This document shows, one piece after another, positions 17,458 to 26,792 of a stretch of DNA of 64,000 bases (position 1 is the first letter of the stretch; every line of letters starts with the position of its first letter). The DNA comes from Microbacterium proteolyticum. Lineage in GTDB: Bacteria > Actinomycetota > Actinomycetes > Actinomycetales > Microbacteriaceae. The stretch spans positions 1,054,001-1,118,000 of the forward strand of contig NZ_CP121274.1 in assembly GCF_029639405.1 (NCBI RefSeq), read 5' to 3'. The notes under the pieces are model-generated. The model did no database searches. It saw nothing but the letters and a program-made list of their open reading frames with translations, and was not told where the DNA came from. A program made the position numbers and the translations under genes.

Positions 17458-17485
17458 ACGAACGATGTTCGCGAACAATGTTCGT
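17458..17485. promoter_or_regulatory. Double palindromic operator of the TetR regulator
   Basis: Two adjacent perfect dyads, CGAACGATGTTCG (17459-17471) and CGAACAATGTTCG (17472-17484), lie back to back and together form a near-perfect 28-bp palindrome. The site is 13 bp upstream of the NmrA-like start and 38 bp upstream of the tetR start. The size, symmetry and location fit cooperative binding of two TetR dimers that control both genes. Confidence 0.75.
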
Positions 17486-17522
17486 CACGAATGTCGATCG
17501 TGTCAAGTGATAGCGTGTCGCC

Positions 17523-18209
17523 ATGCCTTCGCCCGCAGAGCCGGTCTCACGTCGCGCTCGCCCCGCGAAGGCGCCGCTGTCCCGGCAGTCGATCCTCGAC
17601 GCGGCGATGGCTCTGATCCGCGAGAAAGGCGTCGACGCCGTCAGCCTGCGACACGTCGCCGCGCGGGTCGAAACCGGCCCCGCCTCGCTGTACGCGTACT
17701 TCGGCAACCGCGACATCCTGCTCGAACACGTCCTGGATGCCGCATACGCAGAGGTCACCCTCGTGGATGCCACGGGCAACCGACGCGACTGGCGAGCCGC
17801 TCTCGCCGGGACCATCGTCCACACGATCGAGACGCTGGAGACCTACCCCGGCCTCGGCATGATCGCGCTCGGCTCGATCCCCGTCCTCCCCGGCGCGCTG
17901 CGCCTCGCGGAACACGAACTGGCACTGATGGAGGCGGGCGGCATCCCCGCCGACCGCGCCGCGCTCGCGATCGACCTCATCGCGCAGTTCGCCGCGTCGA
18001 CCGCGGTTGAGCGAAGCGTCCGACTCAACCGTGGGGACTCTGGCGAGGAGCGCGGACGTATCCGCGCCTCGTACGACGGCGCCGATCCCGAGCGATTCCC
18101 CCGCGTCGCCCGATCTGCCGCACTCCTCACCGGACCCGATGAAGCGGCACGGCGCGACTTCGCTATCGAGGTGCTCCTGAGCGGAATCGAGCAGTCCGGC
18201 CGCGACTAG
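17523..18209 (+). CDS. TetR-family transcriptional repressor
   Basis: A 228-residue TetR regulator. The DNA-binding domain is at about residues 18-65 (SRQSILDAAMALIREKGVDA, then SLRHVAARVETGPASLYAYF with NRDILLEHVL). The C-terminal ligand domain resembles TetR_C class members. A short Arg/Gly-rich insert (RLNRGDSGEERGRIRASYDG) lies near residue 165. No clear Shine-Dalgarno is visible, so it may have a very short leader. It is divergent from the NmrA-like oxidoreductase and probably represses both genes. Confidence 0.85.
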   Translation: MPSPAEPVSRRARPAKAPLSRQSILDAAMALIREKGVDAVSLRHVAARVETGPASLYAYFGNRDILLEHVLDAAYAEVTLVDATGNRRDWRAALAGTIVHTIETLETYPGLGMIALGSIPVLPGALRLAEHELALMEAGGIPADRAALAIDLIAQFAASTAVERSVRLNRGDSGEERGRIRASYDGADPERFPRVARSAALLTGPDEAARRDFAIEVLLSGIEQSGRD

Positions 18210-18274
18210 CGCTGTCCCCCGACCTTTGCGGGCGGGCCTGGTCGATGTCGGTGCCCGGGAGTACCGTCGGCGCC

Positions 18275-18853
18275 ATGAAACCGGACGAGCTCTTCCTCCA
18301 TGCCGACGCCGCCATTCGCGAAGTCATCGACCGCATCGATTCCGCCGACTTCTCGGCGCCCGTTCCGAAGGAGTGGAGCCAGCTCGAATCGCCGACGCTG
18401 CTCGGCATCATCGGCCGGCACGCCTACGACGAAGCCTGGATCCCCGACGTGATCGCCGGACGCGCCGCCGCCGACGGCGACCCGTACGCCGACGCCGACC
18501 TCCTCGGCGACGATCCGATCGCCTCGTACGACGCTCTCAATGACGTGGCGACCGCCGCCGTTCGCACGGGCGAGTTCGCGGAGACGTTTCGGTTCACGTA
18601 CGGCGACTACCCGGCGGCGGAGGGCTTCGCGCACATGGCGACCTACCGCGCGTTCCAGGCGTACTCGATCGCCAAGCACTTCGGCATCCCGTTCCACCTC
18701 TCCCCCGAACTGATCGACGGGCTCAACGAGCACGTCGTGCCGCACGCCGACGAGTGGCGCCAATGGGGCGTGTTCCCGCCCGCGATCGAGCCGCCCGCGG
18801 ATGCCGACGACGAGACCCGGCTGCTGTGCGCGGTGGGGTTCTGGGTGGCGTAG
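18275..18853 (+). CDS. DinB-like/mycothiol-dependent maleylpyruvate isomerase-type protein
   Basis: A 192-residue protein of the DinB four-helix superfamily, in the actinobacterial TIGR03086-like group. It has MKPDELFLHADAAIREVIDR, DSADFSAPVPKEWSQLESPT (WT..DL-like position), HAYDEAWIPDVIAG and EGFAHMATYRAFQAYSIAKH. Members bind a metal through three His and often use mycothiol. An in-frame start ten codons earlier exists (18245); the ATG at 18275 fits the usual family start. Function unknown; a detoxification or thiol-transfer role is the usual guess. Confidence 0.65.
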   Translation: MKPDELFLHADAAIREVIDRIDSADFSAPVPKEWSQLESPTLLGIIGRHAYDEAWIPDVIAGRAAADGDPYADADLLGDDPIASYDALNDVATAAVRTGEFAETFRFTYGDYPAAEGFAHMATYRAFQAYSIAKHFGIPFHLSPELIDGLNEHVVPHADEWRQWGVFPPAIEPPADADDETRLLCAVGFWVA

Positions 18854-18906
18854 GCGCAGAGTAAGTCGACTCCTTCCGCGCGAGGGAACACGGCGACCGG
18901 TGGCCG

Positions 18907-19851
18907 TCAGCGCGTCGACAACCCGCTCAAGAATGCCGCGGTGGAGGTCGAGATCTCCGCCGAACGCGTGTGGTGGAGATAGTGCTCACCGTCGAGCGGG
19001 ATGACCGATCCGTGCACGCTGACGGATGCCTGTTGCTCGTGGAGCGCGAGCCAGCCGGGGGTCTCGGTGTCGCCGTTGGCGACGAACAGCAGGACCGGAA
19101 GGGACGCGGGGAACGAGAGCCCGTCGACCGCCGAGAAGTTCGCCACCGAGTGATTCATTTCGTCGATCATCGTCGGCGCCGTTGAGTTTCTCGTGGTGAG
19201 GAGGCGCATCTGCTCTTTCGACTCCTCGTCGTAGGGCATCCCGGCGTACGCGTCACCCGAGGTCGCCGCGAGGAGTCTGAGGATGCCGAGGTCGCGCAGG
19301 GCGACGAGCCCGTCGGTGGGGACGGGTTCGTCCCACCCCGGTTGCCCGGGAACGCTGCTGTCGATTCCCACGAAGGCGACGAGTTCATCGGGGTACAGGG
19401 TGCTGTAGTGCAGCGCGTAGATGCCGGCGATGGAGTGCCCCATCAGGACATACCGATCCACCCCGAGTCGCTGGAGGGCGGAGTGGACCTCACGGGCGAT
19501 GTTGTCAGCCGTTCGCGGAGTGTCCGCCTGGTCGCTCAGCCCCGTCCCCAACGGCTCCACGGCGATGACGCGGTGGGAGTCGCCGAGGGCGTCGATGAGG
19601 GGCGCGAAGTCGAGCGCCGGCGCGGACGTACCCAAGCCCGGAAGGAGAACGATCGTCTCTGCCCCCTCGCCGCGGTCGACGACGTTGATGTGCTTGCCCC
19701 CGATGTCGACGAGCTTCCCGTAGGGCGTGATCGCGCCGGCTTCCGACGAGGTGGCGACGGCATTCACCGTCGACGTCGTCGCGAGGAACAGGACGGGGAT
19801 GGCGGCGATGATGCCGAGGGTGACGAGGGCGGCCTTCACGGGTTTCTTCAT
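18907..19851 (-). CDS. Membrane-anchored or secreted alpha/beta hydrolase
   Basis: A 314-residue alpha/beta hydrolase with an N-terminal signal or anchor (KKPVKAALVTLGIIAAIPVL, to about residue 30). The fold motifs are LLPGLGTSAPALDF, the nucleophile elbow GHSIAG near 137, and the C-terminal catalytic His in DGEHYLHH. The start ATG at 19849-19851 is preceded by AGAAG. No lipase or epoxide-hydrolase signature pins down the substrate; it resembles proline-iminopeptidase-like esterases. It is a single-gene unit with a palindromic site about 100 bp upstream. Confidence 0.82.
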   Translation of the reverse strand: MKKPVKAALVTLGIIAAIPVLFLATTSTVNAVATSSEAGAITPYGKLVDIGGKHINVVDRGEGAETIVLLPGLGTSAPALDFAPLIDALGDSHRVIAVEPLGTGLSDQADTPRTADNIAREVHSALQRLGVDRYVLMGHSIAGIYALHYSTLYPDELVAFVGIDSSVPGQPGWDEPVPTDGLVALRDLGILRLLAATSGDAYAGMPYDEESKEQMRLLTTRNSTAPTMIDEMNHSVANFSAVDGLSFPASLPVLLFVANGDTETPGWLALHEQQASVSVHGSVIPLDGEHYLHHTRSAEISTSTAAFLSGLSTR

Positions 19852-19949
19852 GGTGCTTCTCTCAAAAGGGCGGGTGGGAAGCCCGCGGGATCCTCCCTCC
19901 ATCACAGCGGCGCGGGATGAGTGAGAGAAGTGTCGCCATGGCACCTCGC

Positions 19950-19969
19950 ACAGTGACATGTGTCACTGT
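19950..19969. promoter_or_regulatory. Palindromic operator-like site
   Basis: ACAGTGACA-TG-TGTCACTGT is a perfect 9-bp inverted repeat with a 2-bp centre. It lies 99-118 bp upstream of the alpha/beta hydrolase and 77 bp downstream of the aldo/keto reductase stop. The shape fits a TetR/GntR-type operator, but no regulator gene is adjacent, so it may be bound in trans. Confidence 0.5.
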
Positions 19970-20045
19970 TCCCGGCGACTCCGGGCGCGTCTCGGAGGTT
20001 CTCGATGCTGTTCCCGGACCGACGAGGTGGCCCAACCCCGACGGG

Positions 20046-21062
<1,017 letters not shown>

Positions 21063-21120
21063 CTACGCCCACCCCGGGGAGTCCGGAACGCCCGCCCACC
21101 GCAGCGGGCGGGCGCCCCGC

Positions 21121-22212
21121 TCACACAGACGCGGCCTGCTCCGACCGGTCGTCGGCCGCCACCGGCGTCGCCAACAGATCGGTGAGGGCCGCGTCGACCT
21201 GCGGAATGAATCCCGGGTCGACTCCGAACAGGCCGAGGTGGCCGTGCACATCGTCGATGACGCGGAGTTCGCTGCCGGGCACGAGCGCCTGCTCGGCGGC
21301 GCAGTCGCGGACGGGGAAGAACATGTCTTCGCTGATCGGCATCACGAACGTCTTCGCGGTGATGCGTCCGAGAGCAGCGGCCAGGTCACCGCCGGTGTGG
21401 CGCGAGACGTCGCCCCGCTGCCACTTCCACGCCGTCGCGAGCAGGGCGTTCGGGTCCATCGCCGCGAAGTACGGCTCGAGGAACTGGGTGAGGAACGCCT
21501 CCCTCGATTCGAACCCCAGAGCCGCCCACTTCTCCTGCTTCCAGAACTCGGTGGAGAGCCCCATGGTCGCCCAGAGGTGAGCCTGACGCACGAGGCCGTC
21601 GGCGACATCCTCGTGCGACGCGTACTCGCCGCCGTTCCAGCCCGGGTCCGACCAGATCTGCTCGTTGAGCGTCTCGGTGAAGAGGAAGTCGTGGGGCGTG
21701 TTCTTCGCGGTGCCCGCGATGGGCGCGGCGCGCAAGACCTTCGCGGGGAAGCGCACGGCCCACTCGTAGGTCTGCTGCGCGCCCATCGACCCGCCGACCA
21801 CGAGCGCCAACGTCTCGATGCCGAAGTGCTCGCGCAGCAGACGCTCCTGAGCGACGACGTCGTCGCCGATGCGCACCTTCGGGAATCGCGACATCGAGAT
21901 CGAGTCGTCGTCGGTGTTGTGCGGTGACGTCGACAGGCCGCCCCCGATCTGGTTCACCGACACGATGAAATAGCTCGACGGATCGAGCGCGTGCCCCTCG
22001 CCGACGTAGGCATCCGCCCAGATCTGATGCGTGCCCGAGTACCACGTCGGAATGAGGATCGCGTTGTCCTTCGCCTCGTTGAGCGTGCCCCACGTGCGGA
22101 CGGCCAGCTTCACGTCGGGGATGACCCCGCCCTCTTCCAGTTCGAGCCTGCCGATCGAGATGAGCTCGAAATCCTGGTGCACGGCGTCGGTGTAATACGG
22201 GTTGTCGATCAT
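21121..22212 (-). CDS. MetX-like alpha/beta hydrolase
   Basis: A 363-residue alpha/beta hydrolase of the homoserine O-acetyltransferase-like group. It has LAVRTWGTLNEAKDNAILIP, the nucleophile elbow VGGSMGAQQTYEWAVRFP, and the late catalytic His in IDDVHGHLGLFG. MetX proper has longer lid helices and a GGSxGG elbow; this protein belongs to the related set often annotated simply as alpha/beta fold hydrolase. The ATG at 22210-22212 begins MIDNPYYTDA. The PucR-like gene lies 133 bp upstream in the same direction and may regulate it. Confidence 0.75.
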   Translation of the reverse strand: MIDNPYYTDAVHQDFELISIGRLELEEGGVIPDVKLAVRTWGTLNEAKDNAILIPTWYSGTHQIWADAYVGEGHALDPSSYFIVSVNQIGGGLSTSPHNTDDDSISMSRFPKVRIGDDVVAQERLLREHFGIETLALVVGGSMGAQQTYEWAVRFPAKVLRAAPIAGTAKNTPHDFLFTETLNEQIWSDPGWNGGEYASHEDVADGLVRQAHLWATMGLSTEFWKQEKWAALGFESREAFLTQFLEPYFAAMDPNALLATAWKWQRGDVSRHTGGDLAAALGRITAKTFVMPISEDMFFPVRDCAAEQALVPGSELRVIDDVHGHLGLFGVDPGFIPQVDAALTDLLATPVAADDRSEQAASV

Positions 22213-22345
22213 CGGTCCACTCCATCGTGGTCGGGGATAGCGTCGATCCAGCATCTCGACGCCGCGCCGTCGACGCAGCCGCCACGACGGCGCGAATCCT
22301 CGCCCTCGACCCACCATTCGGCGGGGCCCTCCGGATTCTCCGAGG

Positions 22346-23389
22346 TCAGCCCGCCGCCGGAGTGGACGCCGGAGCCGGAAGCTCCAGCACCCGCGACGTC
22401 CGCACCCGCCAGCGGAGCAGCGCCACCGCGGCGCGCGTCCGCGCCCACCCGTCGAGGGGCGAGAAGCCGAACTCGGCCGTGATCGCGGCGATCCGCGTGG
22501 TCATCGTGCTGTGGTGGATGCCGACCATCCGGGCCGCGTCACGCACCGACGTCGACCGCACCAGCGCGTCGAGCGTCGCGATGCCCCACGGGTGCCCGGC
22601 CAACCGCGCCACCGCTTCCTCGTCGGCATCCATTCGGGGACGTATCGGCTGGTCGGCGAGGGTTTCGGCGAGGACACCGAGATCGTCGGCGCGCGAGACC
22701 CGCTCGTCGGCGGTGTCCGCCAACCGCAGCGCCACGAGCGCCGTGCGGAACGACAGGGCGAGATCGTCCCGTTCGACGGCGATCCCGATTCCCAACGGGG
22801 ATGCCGCCACCTCCGCCGCCGCCGGGACCACCGCCGCGTGGACGGGGCCGAAGTCGGTGGCCACGACATCCTCTGGTCCGGCGGGGTGGGTTCGCCACAC
22901 GGCGAACAGCGGCGCCACCACCGCGCGCAGGAGCGTTCCGGACGGCAGACCCCGCCGGGTGGCGGCATCCCGCCTCACCGTCGGGTCGATCGTGTCGTCG
23001 AAGACGAGAGCGAGGTCGCGGGGCGCCATCGGAACCGTCTCGTCGTACCGCATGCGCAGGGCGAGCACGAGGCGCTCGAGGATGAGCGCGTCATTGAGAC
23101 CGGGTCGGTCGTCGTCGCGCTCGATCCAGACGTGCACGTCGTCGGCGATCAGCCCGCCCGCCGGCGCGGGCCCCGGCGGGAGTCGACGCCCGTCCGGACC
23201 GACGCGGACGCCCATCACCTCGGAACCTCGTCGCACCCCGACCGGCCGACCCGCCAATGCGGCGGCGGCGCTCAGCAGCCCATCGGTGCCGACGTGCCCC
23301 GCCATCAGCTCGTCGAAGCAGGCGATGACACGCAGCCCCTGACTCGCCGTCGGGTCGAGCGCCCGCAACCGACCGAGGAGTTCCTGCAT
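22346..23389 (-). CDS. PucR/CdaR-type helix-turn-helix regulator
   Basis: A 347-residue regulator with a C-terminal PucR-type HTH (HPWGIATLDALVRSTSVRDA then ARMVGIHHSTMTTRIAAITA, about residues 265-310). The N-terminal 260 residues are a weakly conserved sensor with no clear catalytic motif. An AGGAGGCAGGTC sequence precedes the ATG at 23387-23389. PucR-like proteins activate nearby catabolic genes; the MetX-like hydrolase downstream and the lipase upstream are candidate targets. Confidence 0.72.
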   Translation of the reverse strand: MQELLGRLRALDPTASQGLRVIACFDELMAGHVGTDGLLSAAAALAGRPVGVRRGSEVMGVRVGPDGRRLPPGPAPAGGLIADDVHVWIERDDDRPGLNDALILERLVLALRMRYDETVPMAPRDLALVFDDTIDPTVRRDAATRRGLPSGTLLRAVVAPLFAVWRTHPAGPEDVVATDFGPVHAAVVPAAAEVAASPLGIGIAVERDDLALSFRTALVALRLADTADERVSRADDLGVLAETLADQPIRPRMDADEEAVARLAGHPWGIATLDALVRSTSVRDAARMVGIHHSTMTTRIAAITAEFGFSPLDGWARTRAAVALLRWRVRTSRVLELPAPASTPAAG

Positions 23390-23448
23390 GACCTGCCTCC
23401 TCGCAGCTCGGACCCAGCACCCGCCACCCCAGTCTCCCCCGAGGGTCG

Positions 23449-24411
23449 TCACTGCGCCAGCAGCCGCCGCAGCCAGTCCTCCCGGGCACGGATCATCGCG
23501 CGAGCGATCGAGGTGTGCGCCGCGAAGACATCGCACGCGTGGAACGCCCCCGGCCAGACATGCAGCTCGGCATCCACACCCGCCTCCCACAGCCGCCGCG
23601 CATAGTCGACCGCCTCATCGCGGAAGATCTCCGCCGAGCCCACGTCGATGAACGCCGGCGGAAGATCCCGCAGATCCTCAGCCCGGGCAGGTGCGGCGTA
23701 GGCGCTGACGTCCGGACCCCCGACACGGTCGCCCAGCAGCGCACGCCACCCGGTCTCGTTGCTGACCCGATCCCAGACGCCGACCCCGTCGAAGGCGTGC
23801 ATCGACGGCGTCAGACCGCGGTCGTCGAGCATCGGATAGTCCAGCAACTGCCCGCGCAATCGCGGACCGCCGCGGTCGCGCGCAGCGAGCGCGACCCCCG
23901 CCGCGAGGCCGCCCCCCGCGCTCGCACCGGCCACGAGAAGGCGATCGCTCCGGACGCCGAGCCGCCCCGCGTGCGACGCGAACCACTCCAGAGCGGCGTA
24001 GCAGTCCTCGAACGGAACGGGATCGGGGTGCTCGGGTGCCAGCCGGTAGTCCACCGTCACGAGCACGGCGCCGAGCTGTTCCACCCACCGCAGCGCATGA
24101 TCCGCACCGCTGAACCGGTCGCCGAACATCATGCCGCCCGAGTGCAGGAGCAGGATGCCGGGACCAGCCGCGCCCGCGGAGGGACGAACAATCGAGGCCC
24201 CGATCGCGGCACCCCACCCGGGCACCTCGACGTCCTCCACGGTCACATCCCGACCGGCGAGGAGATCGTCGCGAGGCGGTGACGCGTACGCCCGTCGCAT
24301 GAACGGGATCAGGTCGGGGGTGATCGTCGGCGGGAAGACCCCTCCCACGACAGCCAGCGCGGCCCGCAGTTCGGGGTCGAAGACGCTGCGACCGGGTGGT
24401 GAGGGGTGCAC
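23449..24411 (-). CDS. HSL-family esterase/lipase
   Basis: About 320 residues, alpha/beta hydrolase-3 (hormone-sensitive-lipase) family. The oxyanion motif is LLLHSGGMMFG (HSGG in place of the usual HGGG), followed by VDYRLAPEHPDP, the nucleophile elbow GASAGGG, and the catalytic Asp and His in FIDVGSAEIFRDE and WPGAFHACD. The start is uncertain: a GTG at 24409-24411 (HPSPPGRSVFDPEL) gives the normal family length, with GGGG about 10 bp upstream. The longer upstream reading has no protein-like character. Confidence 0.78.
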   Translation of the reverse strand: MHPSPPGRSVFDPELRAALAVVGGVFPPTITPDLIPFMRRAYASPPRDDLLAGRDVTVEDVEVPGWGAAIGASIVRPSAGAAGPGILLLHSGGMMFGDRFSGADHALRWVEQLGAVLVTVDYRLAPEHPDPVPFEDCYAALEWFASHAGRLGVRSDRLLVAGASAGGGLAAGVALAARDRGGPRLRGQLLDYPMLDDRGLTPSMHAFDGVGVWDRVSNETGWRALLGDRVGGPDVSAYAAPARAEDLRDLPPAFIDVGSAEIFRDEAVDYARRLWEAGVDAELHVWPGAFHACDVFAAHTSIARAMIRAREDWLRRLLAQ

Positions 24412-24560
24412 CCCCGCATCGTGCCCCACGACGGCGCCGCGGCGCCAGCGTGGGCGTCGGCTTCCGCGCCCGGGTACGCCGTCTGGGCGAGATGGATGCC
24501 GCTGACGCGAAGTGGCGTCGAACGTAGACGGTCGGCGGCCCGGCACGGAGGGCGCCGAGG

Positions 24561-25172
24561 CTAGGACGCGTCGCGGGTTCCCAGGCGCCGTGCGGTGTCG
24601 ACCCAGGTGCCGCGGACATCGTCCGTCCGGTGGCGGACCTCCGAGAACCGGGTGATGCCCGTCGTGCGGATACCGCAGTAGCCGAGGATCGCGCGTTTCA
24701 GGCTGGTCTCGGATGCGTTGCGGTACGCGAAGCGGTTCCACCATGTCGGCGAGTCCATCGTCATGATCAGCCGGGCGGTTCGCCCCGTGAGCAGACGGTC
24801 CCACCCCTTGCCGGACGGGTGATAACGGAACGTCGCGTTGGCGAGGAAGGTGCCGTCGATGAACGCCTTCAAGGCCGCGGGATACGTGCCCCACCACTGC
24901 GGGTAGACGAAGGTCACATGAGTGGCCCAGAGAAGGGCGTCGACGTACTCCTTCACCTGAGGGTCCAGGGGGAGATCACTCTCGTCGCGGGGCGCACGCA
25001 GCTCGTTCCGCGTACGCGGGTGAGCAGGGATCGGCTGCGTCGACAGATCGATCACCCGAACCTCGGCGCCGGCGCCGTTGGCGCCTTCGACGTAGGAGTC
25101 GGCGAGGGCATGGACGAGGCTGCCGGCGATGGGGGTGCCGATGACGACGAGGATGCGGCGAACGGTTGTCAC
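24561..25172 (-). CDS. NAD(P)H dehydrogenase (quinone), flavodoxin-like fold
   Basis: A 203-residue flavodoxin-fold oxidoreductase of the NQO1/KefF/MdaB group. It begins RRILVVIGTPIAGSLVHALA with the FMN phosphate loop, followed by HVTFVYPQWWGTYPAALKAF, the flavin/quinone site typical of the family. The GTG start at 25170-25172 overlaps the stop of the MarR gene (GTGA), with GAAGGAA upstream. It reduces quinones by two electrons or takes part in electrophile resistance. Coupling to a MarR repressor makes it a stress-response gene. Confidence 0.85.
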   Translation of the reverse strand: MTTVRRILVVIGTPIAGSLVHALADSYVEGANGAGAEVRVIDLSTQPIPAHPRTRNELRAPRDESDLPLDPQVKEYVDALLWATHVTFVYPQWWGTYPAALKAFIDGTFLANATFRYHPSGKGWDRLLTGRTARLIMTMDSPTWWNRFAYRNASETSLKRAILGYCGIRTTGITRFSEVRHRTDDVRGTWVDTARRLGTRDAS

Positions 25173-25606
25173 GGTCGTTCCTTCTGTTCGAGGAGGCGGG
25201 TCAGGGCGATCAGGCGAGCATTCAGCAGCGGAACGGACAGGTCGCCCTCAGCGTCGGCCGACGAAACGAAGACGGATGCGAACTCCGCCTCGAGCCGCGC
25301 TCCCGCGTCGCGCACGAGCGAAATCGCGGACTCCGACGGCGACAGCAGGATCCGTCGGCCCACGTCCGGCTGGGTGAGCACCCAGCCCCCGGCCACGAGA
25401 GCCGGAACCCGCTTGCTGACAGCTGCCTTGCTGATCCGCAGGGCACGTGCGAGTTGGCTGATATCGAGAGGCGCGAGTTCGACCAGGGCCGCCAAGACCG
25501 AAAAGAGGTTGTAGCCGACTCCGTGGTGGCGACGGAGGTAGTCGTCCGCGTAGGAGTCCATCGCGGAGACGAGCTCATGCAGGGTGACAGTGATCCGGTC
25601 CGACAT
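25169..25606 (-). CDS. MarR-family regulator
   Basis: A 145-residue winged-helix regulator. The HTH is LDISQLARALRISKAAVSKR with the wing VLTQPDVGRRILLSPSE. It is the first gene of a two-gene unit with the quinone reductase and overlaps it by 4 bp. The start chosen is the ATG at 25604-25606 (MSDRITVTLHELV). A long palindrome begins 5 bp upstream of the start, so the gene is almost certainly self-repressed. Ligands of such regulators are often quinones or phenolics. Confidence 0.85.
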   Translation of the reverse strand: MSDRITVTLHELVSAMDSYADDYLRRHHGVGYNLFSVLAALVELAPLDISQLARALRISKAAVSKRVPALVAGGWVLTQPDVGRRILLSPSESAISLVRDAGARLEAEFASVFVSSADAEGDLSVPLLNARLIALTRLLEQKERP

Positions 25607-25610
25607 GGCA

Positions 25611-25653
25611 TGAGTCAACCAGTTAACACGAACCGTGTCAACTGGTTGACTCA
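25611..25653. promoter_or_regulatory. 43-bp palindromic MarR operator
   Basis: A 14-bp arm, TGAGTCAACCAGTT (25611-25624), is repeated as its exact reverse complement, AACTGGTTGACTCA (25640-25653). Inside lies a second dyad, ACACG-AAC-CGTGT. It ends directly before the marR start region, so bound repressor would cover the promoter or ribosome site. Two stacked dyads suggest binding of two dimers. Confidence 0.8.
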
Positions 25654-25782
25654 CTGGTGTTCCGTTTTGCCAGGCATGTGCAGCCCGCTGCAGCCTGCGA
25701 GCGCGCATCGTCGCTGGAGAGGACGCCGGGGAACTCCACCTTCCGCACGCCAGCGCCCGGCTCGGCCGCGGCCAGCGCGATG

Positions 25783-26478
25783 CTACGCCCGGCTGCTGCC
25801 GCCGGGATCTCCGTCGAAGAACTCCCAGCGCCCCTCGGAGACCACGCGCACGTCGGTGCCGTCGACCACGAGGGCCGTCTGGTCGTCGATCGCGTACGCC
25901 GGTCCGGCGATCTTCGCCGACCACCGCCGCGCGTTCTCGCTCGTGTTGAACGACCAGCCCGGATAGTCCAGGTGCGGAAAGATCGAGAAATCGACGAGGC
26001 CGAGGGTCTCGTCGGTGCCGTCCGGTCGCCACTCGACGAACTCCGGCCCGATGCGCGGCGTCAACACCATGCTGCCGCCGCTCACCCCGACCCAGACCGT
26101 GTCGCGCAGCGACGAGAGAAGCTCCGCGAGCCCGGACTCGCGCATCCAGTGCGCCAGGTAGACCGCCTCGCCGCCATCCACCAGCAGCACGTCGGCCTCG
26201 CGCACCCATGGCATCCAGCGCTCCTCGCCGATGGTGGGCAACGCCGTGAGCTCGAGGACGCCGACCGACTTCCAGCCCAGGTCGGCGAAGTGTGCGTCGC
26301 CGCCCCACCGGCCCGCGACCGTGCGCCACACGCTCTCCGGCGTGCACATCGGGTGTCCCCACTGCGCGGTCGGAACGACCAGCGCGCGCGACTCTTCGAC
26401 GGGCTTGCCGAGGAGTTCCACGAGGGCGGCGCGAATGCTGTCGTTCGTGATCCCGCCGGAGGTCAGGAGGAGCTTCAC
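25783..26478 (-). CDS. Peptidase S51 family protein (dipeptidase E-like)
   Basis: A 231-residue protein with the S51/class I glutamine-amidotransferase-like fold. It begins MKLLLTSGGITNDSIRAAL, and the nucleophilic Ser is in the elbow VGVSGGSMV near residue 132. HLDYPG may supply a conserved His, although the usual PepE catalytic His position is not certain. The start is the GTG at 26476-26478. The left end of the transposon is only 23 bp upstream of this start. Without the transposon the gene would lie 25 bp behind dnaB on the same strand, so it was probably expressed together with dnaB before the insertion. Confidence 0.8.
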   Translation of the reverse strand: MKLLLTSGGITNDSIRAALVELLGKPVEESRALVVPTAQWGHPMCTPESVWRTVAGRWGGDAHFADLGWKSVGVLELTALPTIGEERWMPWVREADVLLVDGGEAVYLAHWMRESGLAELLSSLRDTVWVGVSGGSMVLTPRIGPEFVEWRPDGTDETLGLVDFSIFPHLDYPGWSFNTSENARRWSAKIAGPAYAIDDQTALVVDGTDVRVVSEGRWEFFDGDPGGSSRA

Positions 26479-26496
26479 GATTCACTCGATTCGGTC

Positions 26497-26501
26497 GAAC
26501 C
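26497..26501. repeat. Left copy of the 5-bp target-site duplication (GAACC)
   Basis: GAACC lies directly outside the left transposon terminus (TGTAGG begins at 26502). The same five bases lie directly outside the right terminus at 62377-62381. A 5-bp duplication is what Tn7-family transposition produces. Confidence 0.88.
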
Positions 26502-26601
26502 TGTAGGTTCCCGCTCGAGATGGCGGATAACCCCAGGGATTCCACGCTAGTTGGCGGTGGTCCCGGACTCAGGATTCCACGGGAAATGGCGGATTCCTAC
26601 A
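26502..26601 (+). repeat. Left end (L) of the Tn7-like transposon
   Basis: It starts TGTAGGTTCCCG and stretches to CCTACA at 26601. TGGCGG motifs occur at 26521-26526, 26552-26557 and 26587-26592, spaced 31 and 35 bp. Between them GGATTCCACG-like segments recur (26536-26545, 26571-26580). Widely spaced sites are the normal layout of a Tn7 left end, where TnsB binds. The 314-bp stretch 26479-26792, including this end, holds no gene; 26602-26792 shows nothing I can identify. Confidence 0.85.
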
Positions 26602-26792
26602 CCGCTCTCTGACGCGCCGACCCTGTCTGGTCAGCGGCCTGTCACGGCGGCGAGAGCGCTGGAGGTCACTGCAGCTGGCCGAGCTCGAGCATCTCACCGT
26701 CGAGGAAGAACGTCGGAGGGGAATGCTGAAGCTTCGGTTGACTCTGGGACTGCCAATGACCCCACCACGAACGGATGCTCGCGGTCTCACTG

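Noticed and set aside
21121..22212. Homoserine O-acetyltransferase MetX in methionine synthesis
   Set aside because: The fold is the same, but the protein has a GGSMGAQ elbow and no methionine genes nearby, so a general hydrolase name is safer.
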